A stretch of 64,000 bases of DNA from CAWCUU01 sp963798855 (lineage in GTDB: Bacteria > Gemmatimonadota > Gemmatimonadetes > Longimicrobiales > RSA9). The stretch lies in the NCBI GenBank assembly GCA_963798855.1, contig CAWCUU010000003.1, positions 620,001-684,000 of the forward strand, written 5' to 3'. Positions 43,454 through 52,733 of this stretch are shown here, one piece after another (position 1 is the first letter of the stretch; every line of letters starts with the position of its first letter). Position numbers and translations under genes: made by a program. Under the pieces are notes generated by a model, which worked only from the letters and a program-made list of their open reading frames with translations, was not told the DNA's origin and ran no database searches.

Positions 43454-46285
43454 ATGACGCCATCTCGCCGCGAATTCATCGTACGCGCCGGACAGGCCGG
43501 TGCGCTGGCCGCACTCGCGCCGGCATGGGCGCACCGGCTCCTCGCGCAGACACCCGAGGCACCGGCGTATGGAAGCCCACCGGTGCCGCAAGCGATGCTC
43601 GGTGGACTCCGCTGGCGGCTGCTCGGTCCGTTTCGCGGCGGGCGCGTCGATGCCGTGAGCGGCGTTCCTGGCAGACCGAACGAATTCTACTTCGGCGCGG
43701 TGAACGGCGGCGTCTGGAAGTCGATCGATGCGGGCCGCGTGTGGCAGCCGGTGTTCGACGACCAGCCGGTCGCTTCCATCGGCGCGATTGCCGTGGCGCC
43801 CTCCGCGCCCGACGTCGTCTACGTCGGCACCGGCGAGTCGACGCTGCGCGACTCCGCCGGCTTCGGCAACGGCATCTACAAGTCCACCGACGCGGGGAAG
43901 AGTTGGACGCACCTCGGCCTGCCGGAGACGCAGCACATCGGCAGGATCGCCGTCGATCCACGGAACCCCGATATCGTGTTCGTCGCCGCGATCGGGTCGC
44001 TGTACGCGGCGAACGAGCAGCGCGGCATCTTTCGCTCGATCGATGGCGGCAGGACGTGGGAGAAGGTGCTGTTCAAGAACAACGACGTGGGCGCGGTGCA
44101 TGTCGTCATCGATCCGTCCGACTCGAAGGTCGTCTACGCGGGCCTGTGGAACACGCGCCGGCCGCCGTGGTTCGTGTACGCTCCTTCCAACGGCCCGGGC
44201 GGAGGCATCCACAAGTCGACCAATGGTGGCGACACGTGGAAGCAGCTGACGAAAGGACTGCCGGCGGAAGGCATCGGACGCACCGGGATCGCGGTCGCGC
44301 CGAGCGATCCTGCGCGCGTGTACGCGGTCGTGGACTGCTTGCTGCCGGAGCCCGGTGCGCCGCCGGCGGAAGGCCGGCGACAGCCGCCCATGCAGGGCGG
44401 CGTCTTCCGCTCCGACGACGCCGGCGAGAGCTGGCGGCGCCTCTCGAACGACACGGCGCTGTGGGGACGCGGCTGGTATTTCGAGAAGATCGCCGTCGAT
44501 CCGCACGATGCGGACGTCGTATACGTGCCGAACGTCGCGGTGAGTCGCAGCATGGACGGCGGCAGGAGCTGGGACGTCATTCGTGGCTCGCCGGGCGGCG
44601 ACGACTACCACCAGATGTGGATCTCGCCGGACGATCCGAACACGATCGTGATCGCGAGCGACCAGGGCTGCATCATCACCCACAACGCAAAGGATCCCGA
44701 CCCCTCGGCGATCACGTACTCGTCGTGGCTGAACCAGCCGACGGCGCAGCTCTACCACATTTCGGTGGATTATCGCTTCCCGTACTGGGTGACCGGTGCC
44801 CAGCAGGACAGCGGCGCCGTCGCGGTTCGCTCACGCGGCAAGTTCGCGGAGATCTCGATGCGCGACTGGCAGCCGATCGGTGCGGGCGGAGAGAGCGGCT
44901 ACACCGCGGGCGACCCGCTGCATCCCGGGGTCGTGTTCGGCGGCACGGGGCAGCGCTGGTACCTCGAGCAGAACCGCGCCGTGCCGGACACCACGCGGCC
45001 CGAGCCGAAGGGTGGCGAGCACATGCGTGCCGACTGGACGCAGCCGCTTGTGCTTTCGAAGGCGGATCCGCGCGCGCTGTACTACGCCAGCCAGTTCGTC
45101 TTCAAGTCGAGTGACGGTGCGAAGAGCTGGACGCAGATCAGTCCGGATCTCACGCGAGCGAAGCCGGGTGTGCCGCCGAACCTCAATGAAGCGGCCGCGA
45201 AGGATGTGGACGAGGGGGGCAACGGACGCCGCGGCGTCGTCTACACGATCGCGCCCTCGCCGCTGAAGGTGGAGACGGTGTGGATCGGCACCGACGACGG
45301 CTACATCCAGCTAACGGGCGACGATGGCGGGACCTGGCGGAACGTGACACCGGACGCCATCACGGCGTGGAGCCGCGTCACGATGATCGAAGCGTCGCAT
45401 TTCGACGTGAACAGCGCGTACGCCAGCGTCGACCGGCACCAGCTACAGGACTTCGATCCGTACATCTATCGCACACGCGACCTGGGCAGGACGTGGCAGA
45501 AGATCACGAATGGGCTGCCGGCCGGTGTCTACGTGCACACGATCAGGGAAGACCCGCAGCGGCGCGGCCTGCTCTTCGCCGGCACGGAGCGGGGCGCCTT
45601 CGTCTCGTTCGACGATGGCGATTCGTGGCAGCCGCTACAGCTCGATCTGCCCGCGACCTCGGCGCGCGATTTCCAGATCCACGACAACGACCTGATCGTC
45701 GGCACGTTCGGCCGCGGCATCTGGGTGATCGACGACATCAGCCCGCTGCGGCAGCTCACCCCCGAGATCGCGGCGAGCGACGCATATCTCTTCAAGCCGG
45801 CCGACGCCATCAACTACGACCAGGGAGGCGATACGGGCACGCCGTTCCAGAAGGATGAGCCGCAGGCCGAGAACCCCGGTCACGACGATCCGTGGCAGGG
45901 CGGTCGCGGACCGGCCTACATCTACTACTATCTGAAGGACACGCCGAGCGAGCCGGTGAAGCTGGAGGTGCTGGATTCGAGCGGCGCCGTGGTCGCGACG
46001 CTCAGCGATGACGAAACCGGGCAGGAGCAGGCGCCGCAGCGTCCCGGCATTCCCAACACGTCGCCGTTGTGGCGTGTGCCGCCGAAGCCGTTCAATGCGA
46101 CGGCGGGCATGCACCGCGTCGCGTGGAGCCCGATGATCCCCGGGCGCCGAAGCTTCGGCCCCGAGGGCGGCACGCCGCCGCGGATCCTGACCGGCACTTT
46201 CACGGCGCGCCTGATGGCAAACGGCAAGAGCTACGAGCAGACCTTCACCGTGAACCCCGATCCCCGGGAGCTGCCGGGATACTAG
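43454..46285 (+). CDS. Tat-exported VPS10/sortilin-like BNR beta-propeller protein
   Basis: The 943-aa protein starts with a twin-arginine signal (SRREFIVRAGQAGALAAL). It is followed by many Asp-box repeats of two propellers: NGGVWKSIDAGRVWQPVF, NGIYKSTDAGKSWTHLGLPE, RGIFRSIDGGRTWEKVLFKN, GGIHKSTNGGDTWKQLTKGL, GGVFRSDDAGESWRRLSN, and later YIQLTGDDGGTWRNV and GAFVSFDDGDSWQPL. The C-terminal 150 residues form a beta-sandwich-like domain (PVKLEVLDSSGAVVATLSDD). Such proteins are often annotated as sialidase/glycosyl hydrolase, but no catalytic residues were identified, so binding or peptide-related roles are equally possible. It is flanked by two direct copies of repeat B. Confidence 0.88.
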   Translation: MTPSRREFIVRAGQAGALAALAPAWAHRLLAQTPEAPAYGSPPVPQAMLGGLRWRLLGPFRGGRVDAVSGVPGRPNEFYFGAVNGGVWKSIDAGRVWQPVFDDQPVASIGAIAVAPSAPDVVYVGTGESTLRDSAGFGNGIYKSTDAGKSWTHLGLPETQHIGRIAVDPRNPDIVFVAAIGSLYAANEQRGIFRSIDGGRTWEKVLFKNNDVGAVHVVIDPSDSKVVYAGLWNTRRPPWFVYAPSNGPGGGIHKSTNGGDTWKQLTKGLPAEGIGRTGIAVAPSDPARVYAVVDCLLPEPGAPPAEGRRQPPMQGGVFRSDDAGESWRRLSNDTALWGRGWYFEKIAVDPHDADVVYVPNVAVSRSMDGGRSWDVIRGSPGGDDYHQMWISPDDPNTIVIASDQGCIITHNAKDPDPSAITYSSWLNQPTAQLYHISVDYRFPYWVTGAQQDSGAVAVRSRGKFAEISMRDWQPIGAGGESGYTAGDPLHPGVVFGGTGQRWYLEQNRAVPDTTRPEPKGGEHMRADWTQPLVLSKADPRALYYASQFVFKSSDGAKSWTQISPDLTRAKPGVPPNLNEAAAKDVDEGGNGRRGVVYTIAPSPLKVETVWIGTDDGYIQLTGDDGGTWRNVTPDAITAWSRVTMIEASHFDVNSAYASVDRHQLQDFDPYIYRTRDLGRTWQKITNGLPAGVYVHTIREDPQRRGLLFAGTERGAFVSFDDGDSWQPLQLDLPATSARDFQIHDNDLIVGTFGRGIWVIDDISPLRQLTPEIAASDAYLFKPADAINYDQGGDTGTPFQKDEPQAENPGHDDPWQGGRGPAYIYYYLKDTPSEPVKLEVLDSSGAVVATLSDDETGQEQAPQRPGIPNTSPLWRVPPKPFNATAGMHRVAWSPMIPGRRSFGPEGGTPPRILTGTFTARLMANGKSYEQTFTVNPDPRELPGY

Positions 46286-46384
46286 GGAGTGTAACTCCGT
46301 TTCCGGACCGATCCCCAGCAGGACCGGCGGCATCGATATCGCTGCCGGCTTCTCCTCCGGCCGTTCGTCCTGGCGGTGCGCGAA

Positions 46385-46544
46385 AAACAAATGGCGACGC
46401 AGGCGCGAGATTCGTCGTCTCGCCGGATCTCGGATTACGAACGCAACCCAGCCCTCGTCCGGCTCGCGACCGTTCGAAATCTCGACTCAGCTCGATTTCC
46501 GCGCGAAAGCCAGACCGAGAGATCCCGGCGCGCGTCGAACTCTG
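46385..46544 (+). repeat. repeat family B, copy 2
   Basis: This 160-bp stretch begins AAACAAATGGCGACGCAGGC, has TCGTCGTCT, AAAGCCAGACCGAGAG and GCGTCGAACTCTGG, and lies in the same orientation as copy 1. It occupies the spacer between the sortilin-like gene and the convergent IorB-type gene. Confidence 0.6.
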
Positions 46545-46651
46545 GATAACGCCCACTCGCCTCCCACGGCTCCTTTCCGGCTCCGACGGCCGCTTCGGGC
46601 TCCGGCGGCCACGACACCCGCGCCCACTCGCTCCGCCCCATACCCAGCCCC

Positions 46652-48775
46652 CTACCCGCCGATCGTCGCGCGCGTCTCCAGCCGGATCGGCAGCCGTCGC
46701 ACGCGCGTGCCGGTCAGCCGGAAGATCGCGTTCGCGAGCGCCGGCGCGATCTGCGGGACGCCGGGCTCGCCCGCGCCGCCCGGCTCCTCCTCGCTGTCGA
46801 CGAGGACGATGTCGTACTCCGGCGCCTCCCTCATCCGCACCATGCGGTAGTCGTTGAAGTTCCCCTGTTTCGCTCTTCCGTTCTCGATCGTGATCTCGCC
46901 GTACAGCGCCGCGGTGAGGCCGCCGATGATCGCGCCCATGAGCTGCGCCTCGACGATGCCCGGGTGCATCACGCGGCCGCAGTCGGCCACGCACCACACC
47001 TTGTGGACGCGCGGGCGACCGTCCTGCACCGACACCTCGGCCACTTCGGCGACGTAGGAGCCGTCCAGCTCCGCGATCGCGAGGCCGCGCGCCCGACCCG
47101 CGGGGGCCGGCGTCCTCCAGGCCGAGCGCTCCGCCGCCACCTCGAGCACGTGCTTCAGCCGCGGAGCGTCCGACAGCAGCTCGAGCCGCACGTCGAGCGG
47201 GTCGCGGTTCGCCGCGGCGGCCAGCTCGTCGATGAAGCTCTCGATGAAGAACGCGTTCTGCGACGGGCCGACCGAGCGCCAGTACCCGACCGGCACCCCG
47301 ATGTCGGGCTTATGGTAGTCGACGCGCAGGTTCTCGATGCCGTACGGCGTGTTCGCGATCGCGTCCACCGCGGGCCCGTCCACGTCGCCTCGCCCGGAGA
47401 TCGGCGGCGTCGCGACGCGCGCGCGGAGCGCCGTCACGCGGCCCCGTGCGTCCAACGCGCCCTGGAACTCCACGTGCGCCGCCGGCCGGTACTGGTCGTG
47501 CTGCATGTCCTCTTCGCGCGTCCATAGCACCTGCACCGGCGCGCCGATCGCCTTCGACGTCTCGACCGCGTCCTCGACGAAATCCGTGCGCGAGCGCCGG
47601 CCCCACCCGCAGCCGAGGTACGTCACGTGCACCGTGACCTTCTCGATCGGCAGGCCGGTGAGCTCCGCGGCCGCGCGCTGCGTGCCCTGCGGATTCTGCG
47701 TCGGGACCCAGATCTCGCAGCGGTCGGCGCGCACGTCGGCCGTGCAGTTCATCGGCTCCATGGTGGCGTGGGCGAGGTACGGCGCCTGGTACGTCGCCTC
47801 GACGCGATGCGCCGCAGCGGACAGCGCCGCGTCGACGTCGCCTTCACTGCGCGCTTCGATTCCTGGCTTCCGTGCGAGCTGCGCAAGGCTCCGAAAGATG
47901 TCGTCGCTGCTCATCGCGAAGCCGCCGCTCTGCCACTCGACCGCCAGCGCACGTGCACCCTTCATCGCGGCCCACGTGTTCACAGCGACGACCGCGACGC
48001 CGCCCGAGATCCGGACCACGTCCTTCACGCCCGGCACCGCGCGCGCCTTCGCGTCGTCGAACGAGCGCACCGAGTCGCCGAACGCCGGCGGATGCACGAC
48101 CGTGGCGAACAGCATCCCGGGGACGCGCGCGTCGATGCCGTAGGCGGCGCGACCCGAGACCTTCTCCTTCGTGTCGACCAGCGGGATCCGTTTGCCGATC
48201 AGCTTGAAGTCCTTCGGGTCCTTGAGCCGCGGCTCGGTCGGCACGTCCATCGCCGACGCCGCGTCGGCGACGTCGCCGTAGGACAGCGACCGCTTCGTGG
48301 CGTCGTGGAACACCCGGCCGTCCCCGGTGCGGCAGTCGGCCGCCGGCACACCCCACCGGGCGGCCGCCGCGGCCACCAGCATCGCGCGCGCGGTGGCGCC
48401 CGCCTGCCGCAGCGCCATCCAGGCGTGGCCCCGGACGCTGGAGCTGCCGACCGTCATCATCCGGCCGTACCGCTCCGGGTGCGCGTCCGCCTGGAGGATG
48501 CGCACGGTGCTCCAGTCGGCGTCGAGCTCCTCGGCGACGATCATCGGCATCGCTGTGCGCACCCCCTGCCCCATGTCCGAGCGCGCCGACCAGATCGTGA
48601 CCGTGCCGTCGCTGTCGACCCGCACGAACGCGTTCGGCTGGAGCGGTGCCGCGGCGTCGACCCCTCCATCGCGTCGGGCGAGGTCGGGGAAGTAGACGCC
48701 GAGCGCCAGGCCGCCGCCCGCGAGCGCAGTCACCTTGATGAAGTCGCGCCGGTCCAGCTTCGAGATCCTCGCCAT
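46652..48775 (-). CDS. aldehyde/xanthine-type molybdenum hydroxylase large subunit (isoquinoline 1-oxidoreductase beta-like)
   Basis: The 707-aa protein has a Tat signal (DRRDFIKVTALAGGGLALG) and IorB-type molybdopterin-cytosine-dinucleotide segments: TIWSARSDMGQGVRTAMPMI, MTVGSSSVRGHAWMALRQAG, THMEPMNC-like ATMEPMNCTADVRADRCEIW, YLGCGWGRRSRTDFVEDAVE, and the active-site Glu in GGAGEPGVPQIAPALANAIF. It should hydroxylate an aldehyde or N-heterocycle in the periplasm and pass electrons through the small subunit encoded immediately upstream (3-bp spacing). The cytochrome partner often found with such enzymes is absent here. Confidence 0.92.
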   Translation of the reverse strand: MARISKLDRRDFIKVTALAGGGLALGVYFPDLARRDGGVDAAAPLQPNAFVRVDSDGTVTIWSARSDMGQGVRTAMPMIVAEELDADWSTVRILQADAHPERYGRMMTVGSSSVRGHAWMALRQAGATARAMLVAAAAARWGVPAADCRTGDGRVFHDATKRSLSYGDVADAASAMDVPTEPRLKDPKDFKLIGKRIPLVDTKEKVSGRAAYGIDARVPGMLFATVVHPPAFGDSVRSFDDAKARAVPGVKDVVRISGGVAVVAVNTWAAMKGARALAVEWQSGGFAMSSDDIFRSLAQLARKPGIEARSEGDVDAALSAAAHRVEATYQAPYLAHATMEPMNCTADVRADRCEIWVPTQNPQGTQRAAAELTGLPIEKVTVHVTYLGCGWGRRSRTDFVEDAVETSKAIGAPVQVLWTREEDMQHDQYRPAAHVEFQGALDARGRVTALRARVATPPISGRGDVDGPAVDAIANTPYGIENLRVDYHKPDIGVPVGYWRSVGPSQNAFFIESFIDELAAAANRDPLDVRLELLSDAPRLKHVLEVAAERSAWRTPAPAGRARGLAIAELDGSYVAEVAEVSVQDGRPRVHKVWCVADCGRVMHPGIVEAQLMGAIIGGLTAALYGEITIENGRAKQGNFNDYRMVRMREAPEYDIVLVDSEEEPGGAGEPGVPQIAPALANAIFRLTGTRVRRLPIRLETRATIGG

Positions 48776-48778
48776 GGC

Positions 48779-49234
48779 TCAGCCCTCCCGCGCGGCGCGG
48801 TGGATCGCGCGCCGGATCCGGTCGTAGGTCCCGCACCGGCAGATGTTGCCCGACATCGTCTTGTCGATGTCGGCGTCGCTCGGACTCCCGTTCGAGGCGA
48901 GCAGCGCTGCGGCGGACATGATCTGTCCCGACTGGCAGTAGCCGCACTGCGGCACCTCCTCGGCGATCCACGCCTTCTGGACCGCGTGCGTCACGTCGGC
49001 CGAGAGACCCTCGATCGTGGTGATCGCCCGGTCCCCGACCTCGGACACCGCCGTGCGGCACGAGCGAATCGGCTTGCCGTCGAGGTGGACCGTGCACGCG
49101 CCGCACGCGCCGATGCCGCAGCCGTACTTCGTGCCGGTCAGGCCGGCGGCGTCGCGCAGGACCCAGAGGAGCGGGGTGTCGGGCTGGACATCGAGCTGCT
49201 GGGAGCGACCGTTGATGCGGAGCGTGATCGCCAT
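48779..49234 (-). CDS. molybdenum hydroxylase 2Fe-2S small subunit (isoquinoline 1-oxidoreductase alpha-like)
   Basis: The 151-aa protein carries two 2Fe-2S clusters: a plant-ferredoxin type with GTKYGCGIGACGACTVHLDG then SCRTAV, and a helical type with QCGYCQSGQIMSAAALL and ICRCGTYDRIRRAIHRAA. It conveys electrons from the molybdenum site. It has no signal peptide and is presumably exported with the Tat-tagged large subunit. GGGAGAG lies before the ATG. First gene of a two-gene operon. Confidence 0.95.
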   Translation of the reverse strand: MAITLRINGRSQQLDVQPDTPLLWVLRDAAGLTGTKYGCGIGACGACTVHLDGKPIRSCRTAVSEVGDRAITTIEGLSADVTHAVQKAWIAEEVPQCGYCQSGQIMSAAALLASNGSPSDADIDKTMSGNICRCGTYDRIRRAIHRAAREG

Positions 49235-49298
49235 GCGTCTCTCCCGTGTGGAGGTATGCTTCCGAGCCTACCACGGCGGCGGGGGAGGGACAAGTACT

Positions 49299-49383
49299 CG
49301 TGTGCGTGTGCCTGTGCGTGTGCGGCGGTTCGTGTGCGATGTCGTTAACCCCGTACACGCGTGCGCGACCCGCTTGCGTGCCC
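49299..49383 (+). repeat. repeat family C, copy 1 (GTGTGCGTGTGCCTGTGCGTG type)
   Basis: An 85-bp sequence contains CGTGTGCGTGTGCCTGTGCG, GGTTCGTGTGCGA, GTTAACC and CGTACACGCGTGCG followed by GACCCGC. It recurs at 50405-50488 almost unchanged, and its first 35 bp recur at 55557. Confidence 0.75.
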
Positions 49384-49556
49384 GTTAGCGTTCGTTCAAA
49401 GACCCGGGCACGCACGGGGGCACGAAAGCGCACAAGGGCGAACGGCCGCACGCGTGCCACGCACGGGCACACGCACACGCACAGCGGGAGGGACTGGGCT
49501 GACCTCGACGGTAGCGCGTGAGCGTGGGAGCGGAACGAGGACGGGCCGGTGTGCAG

Positions 49557-49684
49557 GTGCCGGTGGGCGCGCGGTCGTTCGTGTCCGGGTGCCGCTGGGT
49601 GCGCAGTCGTTCGTGTGCGGGTGCCGGTGGGTGCGCGGTGGTTCGTGTCCGGGTGCCGTTGCGTGCGCGGTGGTTCGTGTCCGG
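49557..49684. repeat. 32-bp tandem repeat, four copies
   Basis: Four contiguous units begin GTGCCGGTGGGTGCGCGG and end TTCGTGTCCGG, in exact 32-bp register with a few substitutions. It shares GGTGGTTCGTGT with repeat family C. No spacers. Confidence 0.9.
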
Positions 49685-49720
49685 GTCGCGGAAAGTCCCA
49701 CTCGGAGGCTCCGCAGCGCC

Positions 49721-49825
49721 GCGTGGGGAGTTCGGTGCGCGTAGCGCATCGAATGTCGTCCTCGATCGAGAGCCGAGTGCCGAGTCCGACGAAACCGCTG
49801 CCCGCGGCGCCCAAACTCCCCACGC
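49721..49825. repeat. 105-bp inverted-repeat-bounded element, copy 1
   Basis: GCGTGGGGAGTTCGG (49721-49735) and CCAAACTCCCCACGC (49811-49825) are 15-bp inverted repeats with one mismatch. The interior contains GCGCATCGAATGTC and aligns with 55720-55825. Confidence 0.75.
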
Positions 49826-49990
49826 TCTCGCGGGGCGACCGCGAGTGGGGCGTTCCGTGCTACCGCGCTCCCGTGATCGCCTGGCACGACCGGCGCGGCC
49901 GCCCGTCGCGCCCGGGGCTGCAATACCGGGCCCGTCAGCGTGCCTGGACCAGTTAGGGCTCCGGTGCGTCACGCGCATCAACTGGCGCGC

Positions 49991-50200
49991 CTACTTCATC
50001 CACACCGCGATCACGCCGCAATCGCCGTTCGTCCCGCCGAACCTCGGAGGGATGGAGCCCGGGTGAGTATAAACCTCGATCGCGCGAACCCACTCGACCG
50101 GGATGTGATCCAGAGGCGTTGCATCGCGAATTCCGTCCACGAAAAGGGCCAGCTCGCACCCACCATGGCCGACACCGGTTCCGCCGCGATCGACGCGGCG
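49991..50200 (-). pseudogene. C-terminal fossil of a TonB-plug-like/carboxypeptidase-regulatory protein
   Basis: The minus strand reads CELALFVDGIRDATPLDHIP, VEWVRAIEVYTHPGSIPPRF and GGTNGDCGVIAVWMK, then TAG. This is the same plug-like ending as the intact gene at 23058-23963 (YIDG, GVEFYRSP..., YGCGTLLLWTR). Upstream the reading frame dissolves, and no signal peptide or N-terminal domain is present. It lies in a 1.3-kb stretch that otherwise contains only repeats. Confidence 0.6.
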
Positions 50201-50404
50201 ACGAGCGCGAGCAGGGACGCTTCCAGCGCGAGAAGGTGAGCACGTGGACGACGCTGCGTTACCATCGGGGCCCTAGCGGTGAGTGGACGGGTCCCGCTTA
50301 CCCCCAAAATGCACGAAACGGAGGATCCGTTACAATCCGCGGAGGACGAGCCGCGCCGGCGCGTCGGCGGATCGCCGCCGAGGCCGGCACAAAGGAACAC
50401 TCCC

Positions 50405-50488
50405 CTGTGCGTGTGCCTGTGCGTGTGCGGTGGTTCGTGTGCGAGCCGTTAACCGCGTACACGCGTGCGTGACCCGCTGGCGTGCCCT
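50405..50488 (+). repeat. repeat family C, copy 2
   Basis: Matches 49299-49383 over its full length, including the CGTACACGCGTGCGTGACCC block, with about eight differences. Same orientation. Confidence 0.75.
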
Positions 50489-50528
50489 TGCGGCCGAGCC
50501 GGCCGCGCCTCTGCCTGATCGGAGACGT

Positions 50529-51206
50529 TCAGGCGACGGATCGCTCGGAGTGGCCGTCTCCGGTGGCGTCCCTCCTCGGCCGGCGGACGGCTCTCACTTT
50601 CCGGGCGCGGCTTCCGCCTCCACAGAAGAGTTCATCGCCACCATCGGACTCAAGGCCCGACACGCCCACACCCGGCGGCAGATCGAGCTTCTCCAGAACC
50701 TCTCCCGTCCGGGGGTCGATGCGCCTCACGTCGCTCTCGTCCCCTTCCCAGGTGCCGTGCCAGAGCTCGCCGTCGACCCAGGTAACGCCGGTGACGAAGC
50801 GGTTACATTCGATGGTGCGCAGGATCTCGCCGGTCTCGGGATCGATCTGGTGGATGGTCCGGTCACGGTGCTGTCCCACCCAGAGCGTCCCTTCGGCCCA
50901 CGCCATCCCCGAATCGCGGCCGCCTCCGGGTGCCGGGATCGTGGCGAGCACGCGCCCGGTGGCCGGGTCGATCTTCTGGATGCGATCTTCGGCGATCTGG
51001 TACAGGTGTCGTCCGTCGAACGCGGTGCCCGCCTGGGCGACGACATCGATCGATCGTACCACTTGCCCGCTCGTCGGATCGAAGCCGTTCAGCCTGTCGC
51101 CGGACGCGAACCAGACGTGACGACCGTCGAACGTCACCCCGTGCACGGCGTCGACGCCGGGAAACGGGCCGTACTCGCGAAGCACTTCGGCCGCTGAGGT
51201 CTTCAT
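50529..51206 (-). CDS. small beta-propeller protein (glutamine-cyclotransferase-like/YncE-like)
   Basis: The 225-aa protein is built of repeated four-stranded blades: GVTFDGRHVWFASGDRLNGF, DPTSGQVVRSIDVVAQAGTA, DRIQKIDPATGRVLATIPAP, MAWAEGTLWVGQHRDRTIHQ, IDPETGEILRTIECNRFVTG. The repeats resemble the glutaminyl-peptide cyclotransferase-like family, but at about five blades and with no signal peptide it is short, so a binding or signalling role is as likely. GGAGG precedes the ATG. It lies 9 bp downstream of the HTH regulator gene, probably in one operon. Confidence 0.75.
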   Translation of the reverse strand: MKTSAAEVLREYGPFPGVDAVHGVTFDGRHVWFASGDRLNGFDPTSGQVVRSIDVVAQAGTAFDGRHLYQIAEDRIQKIDPATGRVLATIPAPGGGRDSGMAWAEGTLWVGQHRDRTIHQIDPETGEILRTIECNRFVTGVTWVDGELWHGTWEGDESDVRRIDPRTGEVLEKLDLPPGVGVSGLESDGGDELFCGGGSRARKVRAVRRPRRDATGDGHSERSVA

Positions 51207-51215
51207 GATTGCCTC

Positions 51216-52436
51216 CTACTCGTTCGGTAGCGAACCCGGCAGCAGCAGGACTGTCGGGAAACCGGGCACGGGTGCGGTCATCCAGCGGCGCGCCCGCCCA
51301 CGGCCGTGCGACTGCACCCTGCCCGCCGCAGCGAGCGCTCGGAGCACTCGCTGCACGGTGCGCGCGCTGGCGCCGAGCGCGATCGCCAGCGCCGAGCTGG
51401 ACCATGCCTCGCCGTCTGCGAGCAGCGCGAGCACCTCCGCATGCCGCTCTTCGACGGGCGGTGCCACGACCACGACGTCCGCGGTGTCGCACGGTCTCAG
51501 CACGAACCCTCGTTTCGTCGCGCGCACGCTCGCGAGCGCCCGGAGCTCTGCGCGAAGCCGGCTCATCTCGACGCGCAACCGCTGGCGATGCGACTCGTCC
51601 GTGGACCTCGCTCGGAACGCCCGCGCGAGCAGCGTCGCCCGCGGGACGTCGTCCGGCCAGGCTTCTGCCAATGCGCGCGCGAGCTCGAACAGGACCGGAC
51701 GCGTCGCGAGCGGGACGATCGCGCCGTTCCTCCGCACGACATGGCGGCACGCATCCACGACGAGCGCGCCGGACGACAGCAAGGTCTCGACGTCATCGAG
51801 GCGGAGGAGCCGTTCCTCCCCCTCCGCGACGAGGCGCGCGGCCGGGGCATTCAGCACGGCGAACGCGGCTTCGACCTCCGCGACCAGCGCGGAGATCCCC
51901 GCCTCGCGCGCCGCTCGCTCGGCCCGCGCGAGTGCGGCGCGCGCGGCCTTCGTCTGGAGCCGACGTGTGGCGATTCTAGCTACCACCAGCTCGTGAGCGG
52001 CCTTCCACGCGGGCGGCAGCCTGCTGGCGTCGAGCTCCGTAAGCATGCGCTCGGCCTCGTCGAGGTGCCCGAGCAACACCAGCCGTCGCAGCGCGAGATG
52101 CCGGGCGTGCGCCGCGTTCACCCGGTCGCCGTGCGCCTCCAGCGTGCGCCGGGCCGCGTCGAGCGTCTCGGACGGCCACAGCAGGTCCCGCGAAACGAGC
52201 GCGATCTCGGCTTCGGCGACCACACACCGCGCGCGGGGCACGGCCTCGTTCGACCCGAAGCCGCGCGCCGCGGCTCGCAGGAGAGCCTTCGCCCGATCGA
52301 ACTCGCCGAGTCGCGCCATCGCGATGCCGCGGATGGCGAGCGCGGGCGGGTCCTCGCGCAAGGCGACGCGCTTCAGCGCGCCGAGGACGTCCCCGGTCGC
52401 GAGCGCGTGCGCCGCAGCCGTGATCAGCGAGTCCAT
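51216..52436 (-). CDS. TPR-HTH transcriptional regulator
   Basis: The 406-aa protein has an N-terminal helical repeat region (AMARLGEFDRAKALLRAAAR, RLVLLGHLDEAERMLTELDA). A middle winged-helix-like segment is seen around LVVDACRHVVRRNGAIVPLA and ESHRQRLRVEMSRLRAELRA (OmpR-like). The C-terminal HTH is VEERHAEVLALLADGEAWSS, ALAIALGASARTVQRVLRAL. It probably regulates the adjacent propeller gene; this pairing of a TPR-HTH regulator with a small propeller occurs in other bacteria. The ligand is unknown. Confidence 0.7.
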   Translation of the reverse strand: MDSLITAAAHALATGDVLGALKRVALREDPPALAIRGIAMARLGEFDRAKALLRAAARGFGSNEAVPRARCVVAEAEIALVSRDLLWPSETLDAARRTLEAHGDRVNAAHARHLALRRLVLLGHLDEAERMLTELDASRLPPAWKAAHELVVARIATRRLQTKAARAALARAERAAREAGISALVAEVEAAFAVLNAPAARLVAEGEERLLRLDDVETLLSSGALVVDACRHVVRRNGAIVPLATRPVLFELARALAEAWPDDVPRATLLARAFRARSTDESHRQRLRVEMSRLRAELRALASVRATKRGFVLRPCDTADVVVVAPPVEERHAEVLALLADGEAWSSSALAIALGASARTVQRVLRALAAAGRVQSHGRGRARRWMTAPVPGFPTVLLLPGSLPNE

Positions 52437-52733
52437 CGGAATACTGCAACAACCTCGTTCGAGCCGGGAATGTCGCCGTGGTCGACGGTCGACCGCCACC
52501 AAAGTGGCCCAACGTAGAACGCGGGCGAGGTAACCGCCAACGCGTCCGCAGCAGCCCGATCACGGGGGTGGAGGCGGCCCCCGCAGGTGCGCCAGAAGGC
52601 GCAGGAAATCCCGCCATACTTGTAACTCACACCCTCCGAGCCCGGGCTACCAACTTGTCATTCGAAGGGCGAGCCTGCCGACCGCATGTCGGTCAGCACA
52701 CAGGCGATGAAGGCGCAACCACGAGGGAGACAC

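Noticed and set aside
43322..44758. 478-aa minus-strand frame opposite the sortilin-like gene
   Set aside because: Its His/Arg/Val-rich antisense composition mirrors the Asp-box repeats; no start signal or domain.
49940..50239. Plus-strand small ORFs in the repeat region
   Set aside because: Protein-like sequence is on the minus strand (TonB-plug-like fossil); the plus-strand frames are its shadow.
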